Shown here: positions 1 to 11,643 of the stretch, piece by piece
How positions within the stretch are numbered: the first letter of the stretch is position 1
How the letters are laid out: the number at the start of each line of letters is the position of its first letter
DNA from: Helianthus annuus
Lineage: Eukaryota > Streptophyta > Magnoliopsida > Asterales > Asteraceae
Direction: 5' to 3'
Length of the DNA: 64,000 bases
NCBI RefSeq assembly: GCF_002127325.2
Contig: NC_035447.2
Location: 28,951,249 to 29,015,248, forward strand
Made by a program: the position numbers and the translations under genes
Notes under the pieces: generated by a model
The model's database searches: none
What the model was told of the DNA's origin: nothing
Seen by the model: the letters and a program-made list of their open reading frames with translations, nothing else

Positions 1-1373
1 GTTATAACGGTGAATATACGATACACCTTTATGCATTGACTGTTTGTTGATTTTTAGTTGTGTTAAATGGAAAAATATATGATTGGTAAATTCATGTATG
101 TATAGATATGTGGGTTAATCTGATGGTTGCCTAGTAATGATTTGTTAATCTGATGTTGGTCTATTATATGAATTAGGAATAATTTCAACAAAGAAAATGG
201 TTGGGTTACTAAATTGGATTGCATTATTTGAATGAAACCTGTACACGGGAGTGGGCCGAAGGTAATTAGTTACCTTACACTATGGGCCGATCCAATATAT
301 GGGTTTTGCAAGAGCCTGACTATTAATGTGCATCATTATATGCGATTGTTTATGTGTACGGTATGTGGATTGTGACATGAAACATAACTATGTGTGCAAA
401 GTATACGTATAACAATGTGTGAACTACTCGGAAACAAAACTATTTTGTCATTAGTCGCTACAGTAGAGATTGGCTGAATATTATAGATAAAGAAATACAT
501 CGGTGAATTATGTGAATGATAGGTGGTTTTTGTGTACGTAAAAACTGATTGTTATTGGTAACCCTTTTAGGAGGTGTTTGTTCAACTGTTAATCAAGTGC
601 TTAATCTTACCGAGCAAACCACAGGTGAGTTCATCTCTCTTGAGCATGCGTCCCGGTGGTTGGGACAGTCAGTGGGTATCCCGGGAAGGGATAAGTCTTT
701 TGGGTAAAAACGGGAATGTTGGATAATATACTCTTCCTATCACCTTTAAAGTCCCTCCGTGTTGTTTGGTTACCTGGAAGGTAACATGGTATTAGTTAGT
801 AGCGCTACTTAGGTTTGGCAACCTCACCCCGTATCTGGGAGAACGGGTGTTGAACTAATGACCTAGTCATGACCAATGCTTTGATAGGAGCATTGGAGAA
901 AGGGCAAAATAATCAGAAGCCGTCTTGTATTGGGGTATTATCAACATTGTTTTCAATATTACTTCGGGAATTAACTTCAATGGATTAACTACATACTTGG
1001 TAAACAACGTTTTCGTAAAACTATGAACTCACCAGCGTTGTCTGATACACTTGTTACATGCTCGCATGTCGTTAGGTATCTTGGATTTGGGGAACTTGCT
1101 GTCTGGAATAGCTGGAGTGGTCATGGGTCGACAGGAAGGATTTATGTGACTGATTTCTTGATATTATACTTTGGTTTTGAAACAGTTTAACTTCGTTTAC
1201 TATTTGCTTCCGCTGAACTTATTGGTTTTCGTTTAAACTTATTGAAGATGTTTTTATTAATAATGGGGATTTTAATTATAACTTGTATGGGTTCAATGTA
1301 ATTGGTGGCTCGTTATTGGTACGTCACACGCCTATCAGGGACACTCCCTAGGTGGTAATTTGAGGGTGTGACA
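1..1373 (+). repeat. 5' LTR of gypsy element 1 (3' part only)
   Basis: By eye this copy matches 5871-7243 at a constant offset of 5870 with a single substitution (T at 1067, G at 6937) and no indel. Near identity means a very recent insertion or recent conversion between the LTRs. No coding sequence is visible in it. Confidence 0.9.
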
Positions 1374-1376
1374 GTT

Positions 1377-1390
1377 TGGTATCAGAGCCA
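1377..1390 (+). other. Primer binding site (initiator tRNA-Met)
   Basis: TGGTATCAGAGCCA begins 3 bases after the LTR end. It matches the usual plant retrotransposon site complementary to the 3' end of initiator tRNA-Met, and primes minus-strand DNA synthesis. Confidence 0.9.
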
Positions 1391-1920
1391 TTGGTTATAG
1401 TGAACTTGGTTTTAAAACGTTTTCATAAAACCAGACTATAACCGAACAGTACCGAAATCGACCATGACACTCAGCTCCAGACTGCAAGGTTCGTTTCTCA
1501 TTTACGATTGCATAGCATATTTAGTGTACACTTATGTATAACATTACACGTGAATGCACACTTGGCACCACAGCATGAGCCCTTACATTACCAACCCCTG
1601 TTATGTGATCTATTAGTGTGACACTACCCTTCGACTATTGTGATTCTTGATCCTGTAAAACCTTTCGCTTGCTATTTGAATGTGGGGAACCTTTTAGCGC
1701 AAGTTAAGAGGCGCTGAGATAAGCATGCAAATCGCCTTAATATTATGGGTGCACACATAATAATAACGCGAGGTGCATGCAAATCCCAGTGAGGCTTAAT
1801 GAGCGTGAGAAGGGTTCTGCCCTATTGTGTGTAAACCTGGTAGTTTGTAGATTTCAATGTGATACTCGACTTTTACCTCATTTCGACCCTTAAGATTGTT
1901 CCCTTCTCTTATATAGAACC

Positions 1921-3246
1921 ATGAGTGGACGTGGAGGAGGCCGAGGTGGTGGACGTGGTCACATTGCTATGACCCAGGCCGAATTAACCGACTTGATCAA
2001 CACTCGTGTAGCTGAAGCCCTAGCGGCTTACCAGGCTGGTACGATATGTGCCAATTACTTTCTATCCTTGTGTCGTATACTCGAATCTTACCTGTGCGTC
2101 TTACTTCCTTCGTTTTAGGTCAACCTGCGAATCAAAACCATCCACCTGCTTGTACGTACAAGATGTTCATGGATTGTAAGCCACAGACCTTCAGTGGGAC
2201 TGAAGGGGCTGTGGGACTCTTACGTTGGTTCGAGAAGGCTGAATCAGTATTTGCTATGTGCAACTGTCCCGTGGGGGACCGTGTGAAGTATGCTACAGGC
2301 ACTTTGGAGGATGGTGCCTTAACTTGGTGGAATGCCCAAGTACAAATGTTGGGTATTGAGATGGCGAATGCCACTACTTGGGATGATTTCAAGGAGTTGA
2401 TGCGAGAGGAGTATTGTCCTCGTGATGAGATCCAGAAACTGGAGAACGAGTTCTACAATCTGAAAATGGAGGGATCTGAGATTGAAGCATACACTAGGAG
2501 GTCTAATGATTTAGCAACTTTGTGCCCTAACATGTCTCGATCCCCCACCCCGGCGGATTGAGTTGTATCTCAAGGGTTTAGCACCAGCTGTTAAGGGGTA
2601 CGTTACTGCTGCAAACTTAGACAATCTGCCCCGCATCGTCCGTCTGGCACATAAGATTACTGACTAAGAGGTCGAACGTGGCAACTTGCCGCCACGTGTT
2701 TCTGCTACTACCTCGACTGCTACAGCCACCACACCTACTAGCGATCACAAGCGAAAATGGAACGATACTGACAAAGCAACCAGTGCCAGCCAACCTCAGA
2801 AAAGGGCAGACAACAGCACCCACCGTAGCTTCAGCCAGTCGTCCTCAGTGAACCCGAATCAGAGCAACAATTCAAATCAGAGTTCTTACGCAGGAAAGCT
2901 ACCAAAGTGTGATAAGTGTATGTTCCACCATCGCGGACCGTGCACCCGGGTATGTCATAGGTGCAACAAGGTGGGTCATATGGCTAAAGATTGCAGGGTC
3001 TGGCTTCCAAAGCAGCCGCAACAGCAGCCACAGCAACAGGAGAGGCAACAGTCCCAACAGAACCGGGGAAATCAAAAGGGGTGCTTTCAGTGTGGTGATG
3101 AGGGTCATTTTAAGAGGGATTGCCCTCAGCTTAATCAGAATGCTGGCAACAACAACAATACTGGGAGCGACAACAATGGAAACAATGGTGGGAACGGAGC
3201 ACGTGGAAGGGTATTTACTATTGGCGCTGGGGGAGACTCGCAATGA
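1921..3246 (+). pseudogene. gag of gypsy element 1 (broken; capsid plus two zinc knuckles)
   Basis: The reading frame begins MSGRGGGRGGGRG and runs through a retrotransposon gag domain (from MFMDCKPQTFSG at about 2163 to the LKMEGSEIEAYTRR stretch at about 2500). It then has two CCHC knuckles, CHRCNKVGHMAKDC (about 2957-2998) and CFQCGDEGHFKRDC (about 3082-3123). Gag would package the element RNA in cytoplasmic particles. Three breaks are visible: an 80-bp GT...AG segment at 2039-2118 that may be an intron, a frameshift in the C-rich stretch near 2540-2555, and an in-frame TAA near 2664 in a conserved capsid-tail region. The product is therefore probably not functional. Family assignment to Tekay-like chromovirus rests on gag motifs only. 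Confidence 0.85.
2039..2118 (+). other. Candidate intron inside gag
   Basis: The segment starts GTACGATATG and ends CGTTTTAG, is pyrimidine-rich toward its end, and contains in-frame stops. Joining base 2038 to 2119 keeps the codon phase (a glycine codon is split) and links the Gly/Arg-rich N-terminus to the downstream gag frame. An unspliced indel is the alternative. Confidence 0.55.
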
Positions 3247-3845
3247 TGGCAATGTTGCGACCGGTATGTCTTCTTGAATGCTCTTTTTCTGCTTCTGTTT
3301 TATTTGACTCTTGTTTCGATTGGGGTGATGTGCCTTAGGGTTCAGTCGTCAGTTAGGACTGACTCCCACCTTTCTTGTAAATAAGCATGTAGTAGAATTA
3401 ACTGATAGTAGATCGATAGAAGCTTCTCATGTTCTTTTTGGTTGTAAACTTGATCTCGTGGGTAAGTGTTCGACATTGACCTACTTCCCAATACTCTTGT
3501 AAGTTTTGACGTGGTCGTTGACATGGACTTGGTTATCTATGTATCAAGCAGAAAATTCTTTGCAAAAAGAAGAATCGTGCGTTCCCTCTCCCAGTGGGGA
3601 ATCCTTATCAGTTTGAGATCATCGTAGTGGTGCCATTGTTGGCATCATCTCAGTCGTGAAAGCCCAGAAGTGTCTACGGAAGGGCTACTCTGCTATACTA
3701 GCTCTTGTCACCAATTCGCTACTTTAAGAAAGGAAGATCGAGCATCTTCCAGTTATTCGTGAATTTCCTGACGTGTCTTCTGAAGAGTCACCTGGTTTAC
3801 TTCCACATCGTTAGGTGGAATTTCAGAATAGACCTTATGCTAATC
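3247..3845 (+). pseudogene. Protease and inter-domain remnant of gypsy element 1
   Basis: Pieces of a gypsy aspartic-protease region can be read in mixed frames: a stretch like the end of the active-site helix near 3345, then SIEASHVLFGCKLDLV (about 3417-3465), a strand near 3520-3545, and the linker that normally precedes reverse transcriptase (about 3720-3840). The catalytic D-S/T-G triad is not recognisable. After about 3845 similarity to a gypsy polyprotein stops, just where reverse transcriptase should begin, so pol was deleted from here on. Confidence 0.65.
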
Positions 3846-3849
3846 CTGA

Positions 3850-4538
3850 TTTCCTCCTGGGATACAGCAATCCCTTGGGTTCGCTGGATACTATCACAGA
3901 GAGCTAACCATGTGATGGCATCGCTAGATGGAACTTCCGAACGAACACGGGATTAGGCGAACTATACCCACGCATCCCTGTAGACGAACCTTATCACTTT
4001 CACTTGTCATCGCCGCTAGAAGTGAAGCAGTCACAGTACACGCGTTTGTCGTTTTGCAACACTAATCTCTACCCACCAGACTCTGTATTGGACAAATGAT
4101 ACACTCGCGCGACCGCAATGTAACGAACCTCCCTGTGGTGCCATGCCGCCATGCACCACTACTGGAAATTATTTCTAGACAACAAATTTGCTGGCCAAAT
4201 CCTTCGGATGTTTAATGGACCCCTGTTTCGCTCGATTCTTTGTACGAACCTCATTAATTCCCTGTTTCTTTGATTGGCAACTGATATAACAAAATGCTAA
4301 CAACCATACCATGATTTCCACCAATCACAAGATTAGCCCCCCCCCAGGCGTTGTAAAGTATCTATAGATCGAGTTCGTCGGAACTCACTTCAAGCCATTG
4401 TTTTAGATCAATTTTCGGGACGAAAATTTTTTCAAGTAGGGGATGATGTGACACCCCGCGGAAACGCTTAACAAAACTAGCTTCCTCAGTGACTGTTTGC
4501 TAAATTTCGGGACGAAATTTCTTTCAAGTTGGGGATGA
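3850..4538 (+). other. Non-coding 3' internal region with a duplicated polypurine/LTR-start junction
   Basis: No protein similarity is visible in 3850-4400. At 4405-4453 the text cgggacgaaaa...ggggatgatgtgacacccc closely resembles the true junction at 4508-4550 (cgggacgaaattt...ggggatgatgtgacaaccc). The element thus carries two tandem, diverged copies of the polypurine tract plus LTR start about 97 bp apart. Only the second leads into the LTR. Confidence 0.6.
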
Positions 4539-7243
4539 TGTGACAACCCGAACTTGCACACTTATTAGTATGATGATCATATAAAATTCACCCAAGCCTA
4601 ATTATAGATATAGAAATTGGGCCGGTGATACATTTGGGCCGCGAACCTGATTAACACACACCCTTCATTCCTTAACCAATTCGCCCCACCCTTTTGAGTT
4701 GTTTATACCTGGCCCAGTATCTTAGGAGTCCAAATGAGAAATAGAACAGAAACAATATTCAAGTGGGTTCGGCCCACTATGTTCTGGTTGTTTAGAATTA
4801 ACACACATACACACCCAATTACATCAGACTTACACTTGGGCTTAGTGGAGCCCAAATGCAGCTTAGTGTTGGGCCAATTGTTATTATTATCATATATACA
4901 CACGCATACATAAGAGGATTAGGGCGATTCTGATATTAGGCACCCTCTGAATCGCTAACAAACCCCAATCATCTTTTCCCATCCCTTGTGTCGTCGGCAA
5001 ACCTTGGGGCCGAAGCTTCATTGATATATCGGTTAGTATTACATGCTTGCCATAATTCTTGAATTCTTGTTCTCTACTACTTACTGATTGAATTATAATG
5101 ATGCGAGTAGTATGTGACAATGTGTTTTCTATGATGTATAAGATTTTGATGGAAAGATAATGTTTAATCATTACATGTATGCATGAATAATAGGACTTGA
5201 GTTAGTAGATTGTAATAATGATTGGAACGATGATTGTCAGTTTATTTTGTATGATGATGTCCAGTTTTGATGTTAGATGATCGCTTAATAAATTTCTATT
5301 AATATCTTGCCAAGAATTGCCTAAGTTTTTACATATGATGATGAGATTGTAATAATCAAGGATGGATGGTTTGCATATATGATATTACTAGATGGCATGA
5401 ACATAAGATTTAGGTGGTCCAATAAAATGAAGTTGCCTAATTTTCGGCCACTCTTGTGCAGGTTGTATGAAAAATGGTTGGTAGCATGTGATTGGGTAGC
5501 ATATAGGTGGGGATTAAATAGACTAGGATTGCATGGATGATAGCTGCATGTGCATATATTAAATGGGTTAGAGCATGTTTAATTCAAATGACAAGAGCAT
5601 GTGCTTGTATGACATCAGTTGGACTTTCAAAACTTAGATCATAGGCTGCACATGTGATTAGTGTTGGCTATGGAGGGTCCGAATAAAGCAAACAAAAGGG
5701 TAAGGGGGCCGCACATGTTGAATCCGATTAAATGAGCATGGATAATAAACTGTTACCTTGTGTCTACATGTTGGAAACGTGTTTTTGTGTATAAATGAAT
5801 ATGAGTAAATTTTATTTCCGTCTGGTCATGATTGATTGCAGGGACGGGTCAATAGTGTATATAGATATAGGTTATAACGGTGAATATACGATACACCTTT
5901 ATGCATTGACTGTTTGTTGATTTTTAGTTGTGTTAAATGGAAAAATATATGATTGGTAAATTCATGTATGTATAGATATGTGGGTTAATCTGATGGTTGC
6001 CTAGTAATGATTTGTTAATCTGATGTTGGTCTATTATATGAATTAGGAATAATTTCAACAAAGAAAATGGTTGGGTTACTAAATTGGATTGCATTATTTG
6101 AATGAAACCTGTACACGGGAGTGGGCCGAAGGTAATTAGTTACCTTACACTATGGGCCGATCCAATATATGGGTTTTGCAAGAGCCTGACTATTAATGTG
6201 CATCATTATATGCGATTGTTTATGTGTACGGTATGTGGATTGTGACATGAAACATAACTATGTGTGCAAAGTATACGTATAACAATGTGTGAACTACTCG
6301 GAAACAAAACTATTTTGTCATTAGTCGCTACAGTAGAGATTGGCTGAATATTATAGATAAAGAAATACATCGGTGAATTATGTGAATGATAGGTGGTTTT
6401 TGTGTACGTAAAAACTGATTGTTATTGGTAACCCTTTTAGGAGGTGTTTGTTCAACTGTTAATCAAGTGCTTAATCTTACCGAGCAAACCACAGGTGAGT
6501 TCATCTCTCTTGAGCATGCGTCCCGGTGGTTGGGACAGTCAGTGGGTATCCCGGGAAGGGATAAGTCTTTTGGGTAAAAACGGGAATGTTGGATAATATA
6601 CTCTTCCTATCACCTTTAAAGTCCCTCCGTGTTGTTTGGTTACCTGGAAGGTAACATGGTATTAGTTAGTAGCGCTACTTAGGTTTGGCAACCTCACCCC
6701 GTATCTGGGAGAACGGGTGTTGAACTAATGACCTAGTCATGACCAATGCTTTGATAGGAGCATTGGAGAAAGGGCAAAATAATCAGAAGCCGTCTTGTAT
6801 TGGGGTATTATCAACATTGTTTTCAATATTACTTCGGGAATTAACTTCAATGGATTAACTACATACTTGGTAAACAACGTTTTCGTAAAACTATGAACTC
6901 ACCAGCGTTGTCTGATACACTTGTTACATGCTCGCAGGTCGTTAGGTATCTTGGATTTGGGGAACTTGCTGTCTGGAATAGCTGGAGTGGTCATGGGTCG
7001 ACAGGAAGGATTTATGTGACTGATTTCTTGATATTATACTTTGGTTTTGAAACAGTTTAACTTCGTTTACTATTTGCTTCCGCTGAACTTATTGGTTTTC
7101 GTTTAAACTTATTGAAGATGTTTTTATTAATAATGGGGATTTTAATTATAACTTGTATGGGTTCAATGTAATTGGTGGCTCGTTATTGGTACGTCACACG
7201 CCTATCAGGGACACTCCCTAGGTGGTAATTTGAGGGTGTGACA
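4539..7243 (+). repeat. 3' LTR of gypsy element 1
   Basis: It begins TGTGACAACCC directly after the purine-rich tract and ends GGGTGTGACA, 2705 bp. The right 1373 bp equal the left LTR copy. It joins gypsy reverse transcriptase code at 7244. Confidence 0.85.
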
Positions 7244-8984
7244 GGGAGCACCAATCTTATTTGTTAAGAAGAAAGATGGGTCGATGCGTTTGTGCATTGA
7301 TTACCGTGAGCTTAATAAGGTCACTATCAAGAATAGGTATCCTTTGCCCAGGATCGACGATTTGTCAATCAGCTACAAGGAGCAAGCTACTTTTCTAAGA
7401 TTGATTTGAGGTCAGGCTATCATCAATTGAAGGTTATAGAGGAAGATGTACACAAAACTGCATTTAGGACTCGTTGTGGTCATTACGAGTTCCTAGTGAT
7501 GCCTTTTGGGCTCACTAATGCACCTGCCGCATTCATGGATCTCATGAATCGCGTCTGCAAGCCCCATTTGGATAAGTTTGTCATTGTCTTCATCGATGAC
7601 ATTCTCATCTACTCAAAGGACCAAGCTGATCACGGGAAGCATCTTCGATGTATTCTTAGGCTACTTCTTTAGGAAAAGCTCTATGCCAAATTTTCTAAGT
7701 GTGAATTTTGGCTTCGAGAAGTCCAGTTCCTTGGACATGTTGTTAGTGAGCGTGGTATCCAAGTAGATCCCGCTAAGATTGAAGCTATCATGAACTGGCA
7801 AGAGCCGAAGACGCCTACGGAGATTCGCAGTTTCTTAGGACTAGCAGGATATTACAGGATATTTATTGAAAACTTCTCAAGAATTGCAGCACCCCTGATC
7901 TTCCTGACTCGCAAGAATAGCAAGTTCGATTGGGGGCCTAAGCAGCAAGATTCGTTCGATATATTGAAGCAAAAGCTGAGAAATGCTCCAGTGTTGACGT
8001 TACCTGAAGGAATTGATGAGTTTGTGGTTTATTGTGATGCATCACACACCGGTATGGGATGTGTGCTTATGCAGAAAGGCAAAGTCATTGCCTACGCTTC
8101 ACGACAGTTAAAAGTGCATGAAAAGAATTACACCACCCATGATTTGGAGTTGGGTGCCGTTGTATTTGCACTAAAACTTTGGAGGCACTACTTGTATGGA
8201 ACCAAGTGTGTGATCTATTCTGATCACAAAAGCCTTCAGCATCTGTTCAATCAGAAAGATTTAAATATGAGGCAACGACGTTGGATGGAAACTTTAAATG
8301 ATTATGATTGTGAATTAAGATACTATCCAGGCAAGGCCAACGTAGTCGCAGATGCCTTGAGCAGAAAAGAAAGAGTGAAGCCGATAAGAATTAATGCCAA
8401 GAGCATTGAGATCAAGAACAGTTTGAATGAAAGGTTGTTAGCTGCACAGAAGGAGGCTGCGTTGGAAGCTAACTACCCTGATGAAAAGCTAGGGGTGACT
8501 GAAGAGCAGTTATCCTATGGCAAGGACGGAATCCTGAGATTAAATGGAAGAATATGGGTTCCTGTTTATGGAGGGCTTCGAGACGTCATCCTTCAGGAAG
8601 CCCACAGTTCCAAATATTCCGTTCATCCTGGAGCGGATAAGATGTACCAGGATTTGATGGCAAACTATTGGTGGATAGGCTTGAAGAAGTCTATAGCTGC
8701 CTATGTAGCTAAATGTCTGACGTGTGCTCAAGTCAAGGCTGAGCATCAAAAGCCGTCAGGTTTGCTACAACAGCCATAAATTCCCACTTGGAAATGGGAA
8801 ATGGTGACCATGGATTTCATCACCAAGTTGCCAAAAACAAAGAAGGGAAATGATACTATATGGGTCATAGTTGACAGAATGACTAAGTCAGCACATTTCC
8901 TACCCATTAAGGAGACTTATAGCTCTGACATGTTAGCTCAACTGTACGTAGACAAGATTGTATCATTGCATGGCGTACCAGTAT
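7244..8984 (+). pseudogene. gypsy pol: reverse transcriptase, RNase H and integrase N-part (broken)
   Basis: Reverse transcriptase motifs are [19 protein letters not shown] (from about 7265), the catalytic [10 protein letters not shown] (about 7591-7620) and [10 protein letters not shown] (from about 7732). RNase H reads [12 protein letters not shown] (from about 8027), and the H2C2 zinc region plus the start of the integrase core (MDFITKLPKTKKG, then VDRMTKSAHFLP) follow at about 8620-8980. Breaks: a frameshift near 7365-7390, a stop or frameshift at 7660-7675, a TAA at 8777-8779 just before the integrase core, and the solo-LTR insertion at 8985. The domain order RT-RH-INT is that of Ty3/gypsy. 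Not expected to make active enzyme. Confidence 0.9.
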
Positions 8985-9229
8985 TGATGTGTGTAAAATG
9001 CAACATAAAAATTACATCAAATGAGGCACAAAACTAACCCTTTTTAAGTACTAATGTTGGAAAAAGTGTGCTTTTGTCTTCCTTTTGTATTTTCAGGGTT
9101 AAAAGAGCTTAAACGAACAAAAGAAGCAAAAATGCAGCCAAATCCAACATAGATACAAAGAAAAGGAAGAAACGTGGCATGCCCGACTCCTCGACAGCAT
9201 CTCCCAAAGCAAAAACAAGAAGAAAGCTG

Positions 9230-9545
9230 AGCATGGGGCTGTGCCCAGCTAAGCATGGGGCTGTGCCCAGCTCAACACGGGGCGTGTCCAGCTCAACACG
9301 GGGCGTGTCCAGCGAACACGGGGTCATGGTCAGCCTTGGCACAAAAGACAAACCTGTAGAAGCTTCTACTGCCCACCATGGGGCCATGCCCAGTGGACAC
9401 GGGGGCGTGGTCAACTTCCTGCAGGCGCATTTATTGTAATTGCGAATTGCAATTAATGAAGAGAGAGAGAGAGAGTCAGATGGACACAGGGCCGTGCCCA
9501 GTGGACACGGGGCCGTGCCCAGGCTTCTGTTCAGCCTATAAATAG
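9230..9545 (+). promoter_or_regulatory. U3 promoter of the solo LTR: inverted-word array and TATA box
   Basis: About nine near-copies of a GGACACG...CGTGTCC type inverted word end just before TATAAATAG at 9537. In an LTR this arrangement marks the U3 promoter. The orientation (+) follows from the position of the TATA box after the words. Confidence 0.55.
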
Positions 9546-10140
9546 GAGTGTTTGGAGCTCTTGCAACTCATCCCTTGGCACACCACCTCTCTCACACCTC
9601 ACCCACCACCCACCACCATCACAACACCATCATCCACCACCATCATCCATTGTCCATCATAGAGTGTGTGAGTCGTCTCAGGATCCAAGATTGATCGTAA
9701 GAGTTCTTGACAATCAAAGGCCATGTTTGCCTAAGTCTCTTACATCACTTGGTGAAGACAAGTGTTTAGTGTAATACTTTTTATTTTTAATCTTTTGCAC
9801 TTTTTAATTTGTTTTGTATTAATGACTTTAATTACTAGTTTCTTATGTTGAAGGTGATTCTTCCTTATCGTTTGTCCGTGGTGTCTTGGCATTATTTTAC
9901 TGTCTATATAAAATAAAAGATTTTCACCATTCATATCTCCACGGTCTATATGGAGGTATGTTGGCTACCTGGTCGGGGGTTAAGGGAACGGTTTGGTAAG
10001 AGTCTTGCCATTGTTCAGTGTATAGATCCTGCAAAGGACCTGGGTCAAATTTAGTAGGACCTCCTTCAATAACCAAAGGTATTGGATGGCGGGGGCCCAA
10101 ACTTTTTGACCCCCTCATAAGTTAAACTACTATTAAAACT

Positions 10141-10348
10141 TTAACCCAGCTACTTAGGACTGTATCTCTGCTGACTCAGACTACTTAGCTGAGGGTAACG
10201 TCGCTTTCAAAAGAGGGACCTACCACATTATGCATTAATAACTTAATTAATTATCTTTCAATAATCCAACCCTTTAGGATTGTATCCTTGCTGACTCAAA
10301 CTACTGGGTTGAGGGTAACGTCGCCTTCAAAATATGGGCCTACTACAA
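10141..10348. repeat. Tandem duplication inside the solo LTR (120-bp period)
   Basis: Two diverged copies, 10141-10228 and 10261-10348, share gctgactcaga/aactac and gagggtaacgtcg at an exact 120-bp offset. Confidence 0.8.
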
Positions 10349-10747
10349 TAACTAAGATAATCTCTTAAACAAGTGCAAAAGTGCGAAAATAATCAAAGGT
10401 TACATTAACACACGAGTCGGATCCAAGTGATTCATCTTGTTTATCTGTTTTTATTTTTATTTTATTTTCAGCATTTTAGTTAGTTTTATTTTCTTAGTTT
10501 AAAAATCTTTTTCTAACATTTTGATTTGATTAGACGTTGAGGATAAACTGGTACTAAAAGCTCTTGTGTCCTTGGATGACCTCGGTATCTTACCAACACT
10601 ATACTACGTCCATGATGGGTGCACTTGCCCATATGTGTGTTGAGTGTTAGTAAATATCGTGTTTTATAAATTTAAAACTTGGTTAAAAAAGTGTAAAAGG
10701 GCTTAAAATACATACCTAAATATGTATATAACACCTCGCACACATCA

Positions 10748-11607
10748 GTATCTATTATCTCTGATAGGGATACTAGATACACATCACATTTCTTGAAAAG
10801 TTTCCAACAGTCTCTGGGCACGCAATTAAATTTTAGTACAGCTTACCATCCTCAGACGGATGGGCAGAGTGAGCGTACCATCCAGACTTTGGAAGACATG
10901 CTTCGTGCATGTGTGATTGATTTAGGAGGTAGCTGGGATAAGCACCTACCTTTGGTCGAGTTCTCCTACAACAATAGCTACCATACCAGCATTCAGGCTG
11001 CGCCTTTTGAGGCATTATATGGTAGAAAGTGCAGAACGCCCATCTGTTGGGCAGAAGTAGGAGACACTCAATTATCAGGTCCCGATTTAGTCTTTGAAAC
11101 AACGGACAAGATTGTCCAGATTCGCGACCGCCTAAAAGCTGCCCGAGATAGGCAGAAGAGCTATGCTGATAAAAGGCGAAAACCCCTCAGGTTTGAGGTT
11201 GGTGATAAAGTTTTGCTCAAAGTATCACCGTGGAAAGGGGTGATGCGATTTGGTAAGAAAGGTAAGTTAAGCCCAGGGTATTCGAGATCATCGAATGCGT
11301 AGGATCAGTGGCTTATAAGTTAAACTTACCTGAAGAGCTCAGCGGTATTCACAATGTGTTCCACGTCTGTAATCTGAAGAAATGTCTAGCTGATGAATCA
11401 CTAGTCATACCACACACAAATTTAGACATAGATGAGAGCTTGAAATTTGTGGAAAAACCTGTGTCGATTGAGGACCGACAGGTAAAGAAGCTTCGGAGGA
11501 AGCATGTGCCTATTGTCAAGGTCAAATGGGATACCCGCAGAGGTCCTGAATATACGTGGGAGTTAGAGTCCACGATGAAAGAAAAATACCCTCAATTGTT
11601 TCAATAA
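10748..11607 (+). pseudogene. gypsy integrase C-part and chromodomain (broken)
   Basis: The integrase core resumes ([15 protein letters not shown]), continues through the catalytic-glutamate region [18 protein letters not shown] (about 10840-10895) and the [13 protein letters not shown] module (about 11200). A frameshift near 11265-11300 separates it from the next frame, which holds IHNVFHVCNLKKC and a chromodomain ending RRGPEYTWELESTMKEKYP (11538-11594). Chromodomains steer integration to marked chromatin in chromoviruses. This is the other half of the gene split at 8985. Confidence 0.9.
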
Positions 11608-11643
11608 ATCTCGAGGTCGAGATTTCTTTTAAGGGGGTGAGGA

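Larger units (their letters stand above)
1..7243 (+). mobile_element. Ty3/gypsy LTR retrotransposon, non-autonomous, 5' LTR cut by window start
   Basis: The sequence 1-1373 recurs at 5871-7243, both ending in GTGTGACA, so these are the two LTRs of one element. Directly after the left copy is an initiator-Met primer site, then a gag remnant and part of a protease. Reverse transcriptase, RNase H and integrase are absent: the 3165-bp internal region (1374-4538) is too short for them. Gag with two CCHC knuckles and the phrase gggacgaaattt before the 3' LTR point to the Tekay/Del chromovirus lineage. Its right flank (7244) is reverse transcriptase code of another gypsy element, so it is nested in that element. 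The left flank and one target duplication lie outside the window. Confidence 0.85.
8985..10747. mobile_element. Solo LTR inserted in the gypsy integrase
   Basis: The segment starts TGATGTGTG and ends CACACATCA, a perfect 9-bp terminal inverted repeat, and interrupts the integrase frame. GTAT (8981-8984 and 10748-10751) flanks both sides; AGTAT is also possible because one A is shared. Removing the insert and one flank restores phase. There is no coding sequence. A TATA box (TATAAATAG, 9537-9545) is preceded by many copies of inverted words such as GGACACGGGGCCGTGCCC at 9230-9525. A GA microsatellite lies at 9460-9475. The ends and size fit a solo LTR; the Tat/Athila group is likely but not proven. 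Confidence 0.8.

Noticed and set aside
7244..7672. Reverse transcriptase as part of gypsy element 1
   Set aside because: It lies outside the 3' LTR end at 7243, and the downstream LTR (11644) is a different sequence, so it belongs to another, older element.
9179..9439. Overlapping frames on both strands in the solo LTR
   Set aside because: They are created by the GC-rich word array (GGACACGGGG repeats) and show no protein motif.
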